Source of the DNA: Punica granatum
Taxonomy: Eukaryota > Streptophyta > Magnoliopsida > Myrtales > Lythraceae
Direction of reading: 5' to 3'
DNA: 64,000 nucleotides
Assembly: GCF_007655135.1 (NCBI RefSeq)
Contig: NC_045127.1
Span: 28,066,199 to 28,130,198 of the forward strand
Positions within the stretch are counted from its first letter, which is position 1. Every line of letters begins with the position of its first letter. Below the pieces are notes generated by a model. That model did not search any database and had not been told where the DNA came from. It saw nothing but the letters and a program-made list of their open reading frames with translations. The position numbers were made by a program, and so were the translations under genes. This document shows positions 56,566 through 64,000 of this stretch, one piece after another.

Positions 56566-59500
56566 TGTCAGCACCCCATTCCGGCCCACCGGCTCCCCAC
56601 ACGAGGATTTCCGACCGAAGCCCGGGGCACTATTCATCATCCGGCAATCAAAGGCGAACGCGCGGTCACGGAACCACGAGCAATAGGAGAAGAGCATGGT
56701 CCACCGAGAAAAGCGAAGGAGAGCCATCAGAAGAACGAATGAACGAGGAATCCCGAAAACAACGGAGTTGGCGCTGTGGCACCATTCATCACTAAGTCAC
56801 CGAAGCACCGAAAGGTGCCCAATATGGGACTCCAAAAATTCCTCTCAGTGCCAAAGCGACCAATGACACGTCCGGGCGCATTTCCGGGACATCCTGCTTA
56901 TGCAGGGACACCCTGATCCCCCACGGACGCCTTTTCTGACAGAGCTCCCGGGGTTCGCTCCACTGACAAGCAAACGGCCCCTCAAAGCGGGCCTACAGGC
57001 ACCCAGGGACCATCAAAGTCGGGGAACAAGCTTCAGATGACCTTTCGGAACCCGACTCGGCCTCTCGAGGGACGTCTCAGTGGTCATGAACGTCTCCCGA
57101 CGAGCCTTCGGGAATTTCCACGGAAAACAGAGACCACAACGATCTCTGAGCGCCTCACAATAACCCCGAGCACCTCAAGGCATTCAAGGCACACTGAGAA
57201 AATCCCGGTCAAAGTCCCTAGGTCTTCCCGGGCCTACGGTCCTCGACCAAGGACAACGAGCCAATGATCACCGACGGGGCAAACGGATCGCCGAAACGAA
57301 TGAAAGAGTGCACAAAGGTCAATCGGGGTCGACGGACGCTAAACTCCGCTCCGAACGTCCGAACGGGGCAAAACCGACTCCCGAGGCGCCGAGTCGCCCG
57401 AGCGCTCGTTCGCATGACGCATGGCGATATTAGGCTCATCCAAATCCTCGTAGTCCAAGCATTCCAAATCTTCAAATTAATTGGACATCGGAGATCGGAT
57501 GCAAGCTCAATCAAGTCTCAAGCGTTTGCCGGCTTTTCTCCTAATCGGATGGGACCCACAGCCAAGCCAAGCCAAGCCATCAAGCTGCGGCTCAACCCCA
57601 AGCCACGGCTCAACCCTCGGCTCGGATTAGACAACCCAAGCCGCGGCTCAAGCCCTCTCACCCATCGGCTCCAATGCTCTCCCACCACACATTTTGAATT
57701 TTCCCCCCCATCCATCACCTCCCTCCATCCATCCATCACCTCCCTCCATCCATCTATCACATCCATCACCCCTCTTGCTTCCCCTACACTCAATGTGACA
57801 CTTTCCCTTCCCTAAACCCTTCTTAAAATTCGGCAGCCACATTAGGGTCCCCTTAACCGCAATTAAATTCCCTCAATCAAGCCATTAGTCATTCCTTTAT
57901 AAGCCCTTGCACCATTAGACTTAATGACTTCTTGAATTTCACTCTCTCTCAAGCCAATCTCTCTCAAGAACTCTCTCAAACCTCAGCCCATCCCCTCACT
58001 TCCGTCCACCCTTTGCCAAGGCCGAAACCGGCCAAAACCGCCGGAAAACCACCCGGTATTCCGGTAACCACCCGACCCGACTTAACCCAAAAATTCTCAA
58101 ACTTCATAGCCTACATATTTCCTACCCCCTAAGTCCATTTCCGGACTTGGATTTTCGATTTGAGGTCCCCAAGACCCCGTTCCAGCCGAAATTGCAATCG
58201 GGTCCCGAGACCCTCACCGCGCGTACCGAACACTAACGGCGTGCCATTTCATCCCACGACCTCGGAGAGTCGTGCCATCACATTTAAAGGGTTCCTCACA
58301 ACCCTCACCCTCTCTCGTGAAGAGGTGGTCACGATCCGAGGGCCGACCCACCGTGCACGACCTCCGTTTTGCCCATTCTTACTAACCGGGTTTCTGTGTT
58401 TTCACTGAAACTTCTCTCATCATTTCCGACTTATTCAGGGTTCGGCACGCTCGGAGCTTTCCGTGCCCACCTAGATCTGCCTCTTAGGAGTCCAACGAGC
58501 CCGACCTTGCACCGTTCCGTGATCGGAGCGAGCGTGCCAAGCCGTTTTCCCGTGGTTGCCGCAGCCGCGCCCACCCGGGTCGCCTGCTGCCCTTCGCCCT
58601 AACCGAGTCTTGCGACTCTCAAGGCCACTTCCCCGACTCTTTTCCTCGCACACCGAGGCTAGGTAACATCTCTTTACGACTTAGAGAAGCTAGGATCCTT
58701 GATATTTGTTTACATGAAATGTTAAAATAGATTAAAGACTCGAAATGCATGCAAGTTCCCATTTTTCTTTCGGATCTATCTATTTCATGCATTTTCATGC
58801 AACGTACATCCATCATCTTTTCATGCACGACCTTGCCGTGTCTACACGATGTCCAAGTTCGCATGTCATGACGGGAAACAACCCGGATCCGGAGGGAAGA
58901 GGTCCCCTTGGCCACGGGTTGAGCCATGGGACTCACGGCCGAGTCTCTAGGGAGAGACCCGTGAGCTCCCTTGGCCCACCCGTGGCTAGATAGGTCTCCT
59001 CCTTCCCGGAAGAGGGTTGGTTCCCGTGTTTCCTTTACCGTCGAGCATGGATAACGTGATAGCATGACGGGAAAAGGTCCGAATCGGGGCCGGAGAAGTC
59101 TTCCCGACTCATGTGGGCCATGGAAGCTCACGGCCTCCCTTGGAGGAATAGGGCCGAGAGCTTCCTCGGACCACACGAGTCCGGGAGGTTTTCTTCCGTC
59201 TCGAGACGGGTCGGTTCTCGTGTTTTATTTACTTCGTTATCATTCGAGTCAAGATCGTCTTGCTATTTCCGTTTAAATGTCTCGATTCATGCACGTTCGT
59301 GTGATTCCATGCAATTATGTTGTGGTGGTATCGAAGTTACTAAAACATGCGTTATTATCGTGGTTGATGTATTGTGTATGCAAGAAACGATTAGAACCGG
59401 TGCGGGAGATCTCTCAAAATCCGAGATAAATCAAGGGCCATTCGGCCCCTACCTTCGGGAAGTGGCCGAGAGTCCCCGGATTCCTCCCGGGTTTAAGGCG

Positions 59501-61612
59501 ACCTCCCTAGTCGTTTCGGATCGCTCCTTGGAATTGGGTGTCTTAATATTCGGGTCTTATCATTAGCTATATGGTGGTTACGTGATCGGCGCGTTGATTG
59601 TGGATAATCACTCACCGAACCCGATGCCTATGATGTTGGACCATCATCATCGAATAATTTCACAAACGGGAAAGCGGGACGAATCATTCGATTAACCAAA
59701 TCATTCGGACTAAATAATTGAGTTAATCGAACCCCCAATTTGTAAACGCATCGACGACTTATGGAATGGTGAGAATGCCCTTAAAAATTCACAATTTCAA
59801 AATACCGAGTCGTGTGACACGTATAGGATTGAGGTCTAGGGAGTACTCACATGCCATGACTCAGTCCGGGCCCGATTTGAGGCGGCCCGAGTCGGGGCAC
59901 GAGAGTCCTTCTTAGACCCCTTCGTGTGGCACGATCTCCGATTTATACATAAACATCACGATTTTATTATCCAAGGGCATAATTATCATTCTTTGATTCA
60001 CCGATACCCTAGGCAATAGGAAGTCGGAAACACCTCGATCTATGGACGAAAAAGGGCTACCCGTTCGGACATGAGTCTCATTCGCGCGGCCTATTCCGTC
60101 CATTTTCGGTGTTTCTGTCTCCCTATTGTAGATTCAGTGGGGAGCATTTTATTTCAGATATAAAACACGAACAATCGGATTAATCGTACACTCGACTTAA
60201 TCAAACACTAGATAATGGATAGGCGGAATGATAGATTCCATTTTAGAGTCAAGACATGAGTTGGGCTAAATTCGGTGAAGCCACAGTGACACTTAACTGA
60301 ATAAGCGTCTTAAAACGAACACACACATGTAATCGACTTAGAACCCCATCCCAATCCACCACTTATGCTTGCCTAGGATAGATACATTGTTTGTTAATCA
60401 ACCCCGGCTAATAACTGATTAAATCACATACATTCGGCCTAATACACAATTCGTTTGTATTCACTGACACTTATCAGGTGTTGTCAGTTGCTTCCTGTAT
60501 CGTGTCAGTTACATCAGTTTTCTTCTGTTTTGTTCTTGCTTTTGATGATTTATTGCGGTTCGGGCCTGAACCCATAGGTCACGTGTTGCACGGGGTCCAA
60601 CGCCCCTAAGTCACCGAACACGAGGTCCAACGCCTCTTCATTCACCAAGCGCGTGCAACCCGAGTGCGGAATGGGATCTAGCCTCGAGTCACCATCGCAC
60701 TCCAAATATGGCCTATGTGGAAGGCAATTTGGATTGGATGTGTGAAACGTGTTTAGATATCACCCGGGAGCTCGATCGGTCCAACGGTTACAGTGGGAAC
60801 TAATCGGTTCTCCTGCAAACCGTCGGTTCGATTGGACCCGACCCCCGGCTCTTTGAGCCCGCGTTGCCTTAATTTGTTTATCGGTTATTCAAAACATACG
60901 GCGAGCCGGAGTGGAATATTGGCCCAATGCAAACCGATCGGGATCCATTTATTTCATTCGGTTGTATTCTGTAATTATTCGAGTGTACGTTGCGAGGATC
61001 TTATTTGTACATTTATTCATATACTTGTAAGGATCCCCGATCGGTGAGCAAGAGGTCCGAGTGTCGAATCGGTTAAGTCGGTCTATCGTCACCAAGGGAT
61101 GAGTAGGCTCGAATAATCATGGTCTTGGTTCGCGCAGGGAATCGACCGTCACGGTTCGAAGAACTGTAACGCTAAGATAGCGAACCGATTCCTTGACTCA
61201 CAAGCCTACTCATCTTTCGGATTCTTGGCCCAACTCAATCGATTCATCGATTTTACGGTGTCAAAACGGGCTAGTCAAGTGCGACCCTAAATCACGCGGT
61301 GAATAAACAAAATGGCAAGCCTAGCAAGCTAGAGTACCGAAAGGGCGTGCGGGATATAGGTCCGCACGTAATAGAACCCCCGAATTCGGAATTTTTGGTT
61401 CCGTACGACCATTGCCTTAGCATTTAGGTGTACCCCGTACCCCTAGACCCGGGTAACTTGCCGGCCCTCGACCTTCGGGTCGTAAAATGGCAAGTGGCGA
61501 CTCCTTCTCACGTGCGTCCGTCGCGCGTCCCCGGGAAGGTGGACACTCCCAAGCCGCGTTTGCTTAGGCGCGCGCATGCGTGCCCCGATGAGATTAAATT
61601 CGGGTGCGCACA
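56566..61612 (+). repeat. 3' LTR of Tat/Ogre-like element (5047 bp)
   Basis: It has the same length as the 5' LTR. Roughly 19 transitions, 3 transversions and 2 single-base indels separate the two by eye. It is followed at once by the CACGG duplication and resumption of the scaffold internal region. Confidence 0.93.
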
Positions 61613-61617
61613 CACGG

Positions 61618-62043
61618 CCAAAAGTCTATATTTTCATTGTTCACCAGAGAAAGAAGAAGATTACAAACATGATAGCAATTATTTAATTCAATTGGAGATC
61701 CAAACAATATTCCGACAAACTAAATCAAATATACATGCTCAAAGAATTGCAAGAACTTCTGTAAAACCTGATGTGCAAAACCTAATTTTTTTTTTTAGTG
61801 ATATTCCCAATCGTCAACTGCTTAATATCAATTTTCATATTGTGCAGCGCAAATGTAAATTTCAACAAGCAGACATAAACCCATACTTATTTACTAACAA
61901 ATCCGAAGCAATAACAACTCAATCAACCAGCATAGAATTCAAGAAATACTAGCAAAATCACCACAATTATCCAAAAATTACTCGGGGATCAAGCTTCAAC
62001 TTAAGTCTACAGGATCTCCTAACCTAGGCTCTGATACCAAAAT
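61618..62043 (-). mobile_element. scaffold LARD-like internal region, right piece of second copy
   Basis: Continues the sequence interrupted at 39610 and matches 30070-30497. It contains the primer site at 62027-62039, minus strand TGGTATCAGAGCC. Together with 37675-39610 it gives an internal region of about 2.36 kb. Confidence 0.85.
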
Positions 62044-63441
62044 TGTCACGACCCGAAATTTCAGCTGAATTTTCCCTACATTTCTTCGACATCCATTATC
62101 ACGTAACTATTCATATAAAATCTGCTTTCCATAACACTCAAAAACATACAACTACTACAAATGCCCTAGCATATATATTTATATAAGTACGATTCTAGCA
62201 AAACTACATTGCTAAACCAACTAGACAAAAATTTCAGGTCGTGACATTCTCAAGTCCATTCCATACAGAAAGCATATCTATTAAATAACTAAGGTTCCTA
62301 CCTAGTCCTCCAAGCTGATCCCCGATATCAAAAAGTGGTTCCTCCGCGCAATCGGAAGCTTATCTGGAAAAATGTATGCAGGGTGTGAGCTGCATCCCAG
62401 TGAGTACTAAATTCCAAAGCAAAATGAATAATAATAAGAGATAAATATATTTTAGACAACCAAATATTCCTATAGATAGTAGTAGCATAAGCAAGTCTAT
62501 CAATTAATTCACCAACACGACATATTAGACAATACGTACAAATGATTACTAAGTTCATTCATCAACAATCAATTGCCCTTATAACCATATCAACGATTAT
62601 TAGAATTAACCATTAACCAACATCATTTTGCACTCATAACCTAACTAAATCAAATTAGCAAACAACACGACTTCCATACAATAATTCAGACAATCATATT
62701 AATCATCACATTTATAACAATCCAACCAAACAAACAATATACAACACAACCAAATCAATATAGCCATAGGGTTGCATTCCCTCGCAACAGAGTTGCAACG
62801 GTACCGTGACCCCACACTTCTCGCACATATCATTCTCAACTCCCAATATCCATATCTCATAAGCGGGGGGCGCCTATTAACCTCTGGCGGTAAGAGTTGA
62901 CCTCAGTTTGTATTCTGCCGGGTCTTAGCGGCCGATCAAGCCCCTTTTTCTATTCCGCCGGGTCCAGCGGCCGCTCAGGCCCCTATTTATATTCCGCCGG
63001 GTCCAGCGGCCGATCATGCCCCTATTTATATTCCGCCGGGTCCAGCGGCCGATCAGGCCCTATTTGTAATCCGCCGGGTCCAGCGGTCCCATGGCTATAG
63101 TCAAACAACAATCACAAAAACAATCAACTGTAACCGGCCATCACACATCATAAACCCACACCAAATTCTTATTCTCAAATTATCACAACCTCCACATACA
63201 CAAATAAAATTCCCATCATATTCCCAATTGAATCACATTATCATCATATATTTCTTACACAATCCACATACTCAGTCACACCGCATATCCCAAGTCAAGG
63301 TGTATCACAAAGGCCATATTGTTCATATCCGTTCAAACAACATAACAATACCGATTCCTTAATCTAACTACCACTACATTCATCTTAAATAATTTCTATA
63401 ATCATAACACATGATTTCACAAGGGAATAGAGTATTCACAT

Positions 63442-63476
<35 letters not shown>

Positions 63477-63688
63477 TTTCACAATGGAATAAAGTACTCA
63501 CCTAACTCCAAAATATAGTCCATCGAATCAAGCCTTTCAAATGCCGGGATTCAGTCACCTCGGTTCCTAATCAAGTGTAAGCATAACAAAGACTAAATTA
63601 TGCACACATGATACAATACAATATCAAACCACTTCGCACACCCGTTTACTGATTATTTATTTCCTTTAGAATTAAATTACAAGCATAA
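62044..63688 (-). repeat. scaffold LTR D, interrupted
   Basis: It starts TGTCACGACC and parallels LTRs A and C, including the 203-bp inverted-end segment and the 39-bp minisatellite (about 62900-63090). An AT microsatellite lies near 63445-63473. At 63688 the match stops within AAGCATAA. No gene is present. Confidence 0.85.
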
Positions 63689-64000
63689 TGTGAGGCTAGT
63701 GTTCACCAAACATGCATATATGCTCATATACCTATCCATATGCACATGCATGGTTACATAACATACATGTATATAATATACCATTATTTTTTTGGCTGGA
63801 TCTTTAAATGTATATAATATACCACAACTTGTGGCTGGATCATTATCTATATGAAAAAAAATAACAATAATAATAATAAAAACGAAAAAGTGAGAAATCA
63901 GATAGAGATGAGTGTAGAATGGGCCAAGTGGCCTCCTCTTCAGTAGCCCTTTCCTTCCCACCGCCTTTGACCATCTTTGACCACCATCTTTTTCTTCTTT
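63689..64000 (+). mobile_element. possible start of another LTR inserted in LTR D
   Basis: The new sequence begins TGTGAGGC exactly where scaffold similarity ends. It has AT/ATGT-rich sequence and a GGGCCAAGTGGCC block, recalling the layout of the solo LTR at 31431 (GGCCCCACGTGGCC). A plus-orientation relative of the scaffold LTR is plausible. The far end and the target duplication lie outside the window. Confidence 0.45.

Larger units (their letters stand above)
39611..61612 (+). mobile_element. Near-complete Tat/Ogre-like Ty3/gypsy element (22,002 bp)
   Basis: An element with 5047-bp LTRs at both ends, flanked by a perfect 5-bp duplication CACGG (39606-39610 and 61613-61617). Order: LTR, primer site, extra ORF, gag, protease, G-patch, RT, RNase H, second RNase H, integrase, structured 3' region, 70-bp tandem array, polypurine tract, LTR. 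Large size, an ORF upstream of gag, two RNase H domains, no chromodomain and 3' tandem repeats all fit the Tat lineage, especially Ogre-like elements. I count about 24 LTR differences by eye (about 0.5%), mostly transitions, so insertion was recent. Two frameshifts are visible (near 46555 and 52282). Confidence 0.93.

Noticed and set aside
55090..56795. Three overlapping long forward frames of 416-547 codons
   Set aside because: They run across the 70-bp array, which has no stop in any forward register. The translations are just the repeat read three ways.

Overview
This window is plant nuclear DNA made of nested LTR retrotransposons, judging from clade-specific gag/pol proteins, plant-type primer sites and insertion structure. 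I found no host gene, rRNA, tRNA gene or CRISPR array. The species cannot be named. Two partial elements look like the CRM (centromeric) chromovirus clade, which hints at a centromere-proximal location but does not show it.

The scaffold is an old non-coding array in minus orientation. It consists of about 3.2-kb LTRs alternating with about 2.4-kb internal regions without genes, resembling a LARD-type non-autonomous derivative of a Tekay/Del-like chromovirus. Its pieces are: internal 5672-6355, LTR A 6356-7862 (truncated), LTR B 26394-28121 (right part), internal 28122-30497, LTR C 30498-37674, internal 37675-39610 plus 61618-62043, and LTR D 62044-63688 (interrupted). Neighbouring internals share LTRs, so this is a tandem array.

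Five insertions interrupt the scaffold. (1) At 1-5671 is a minus-strand CRM-like element, cut by the window edge. (2) At 7861-26393 is a Tat/Ogre-like element without gag-pol; its 5' LTR is truncated. (3) Inside that, at 14907-20120, is a second CRM-like element with 99% identical LTRs and large coding deletions. (4) At 31431-35396 is a plus-orientation solo LTR of a diverged scaffold subfamily, with a near-perfect target duplication. (5) At 39611-61612 is a 22.0-kb Tat/Ogre-like element with identical 5-bp target duplications and 5047-bp LTRs about 99.5% identical. A further insertion may begin at 63689.

The 22-kb element is nearly complete: LTR, primer site, an extra ORF upstream of gag, gag-protease-G-patch-RT-RNase H, second RNase H-integrase, a structured 3' region, polypurine tract and LTR. 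A one-base deletion near 52282 splits pol, and another frameshift affects the tail of the extra ORF.

The most interesting signal lies in the 3' regions of both Tat elements. Directly after pol there is a series of hairpins whose arms change while pairing is kept, each followed by GCAAAA plus a purine-rich stretch. Further downstream, arrays with 29-, 43- or 70-bp units are built from one small hairpin, GGAC-N5-GTCC, joined by TTTACTGC-type linkers. I read these as RNA structure or repeat-generating modules and not as coding sequence, although the arrays are open in several frames.
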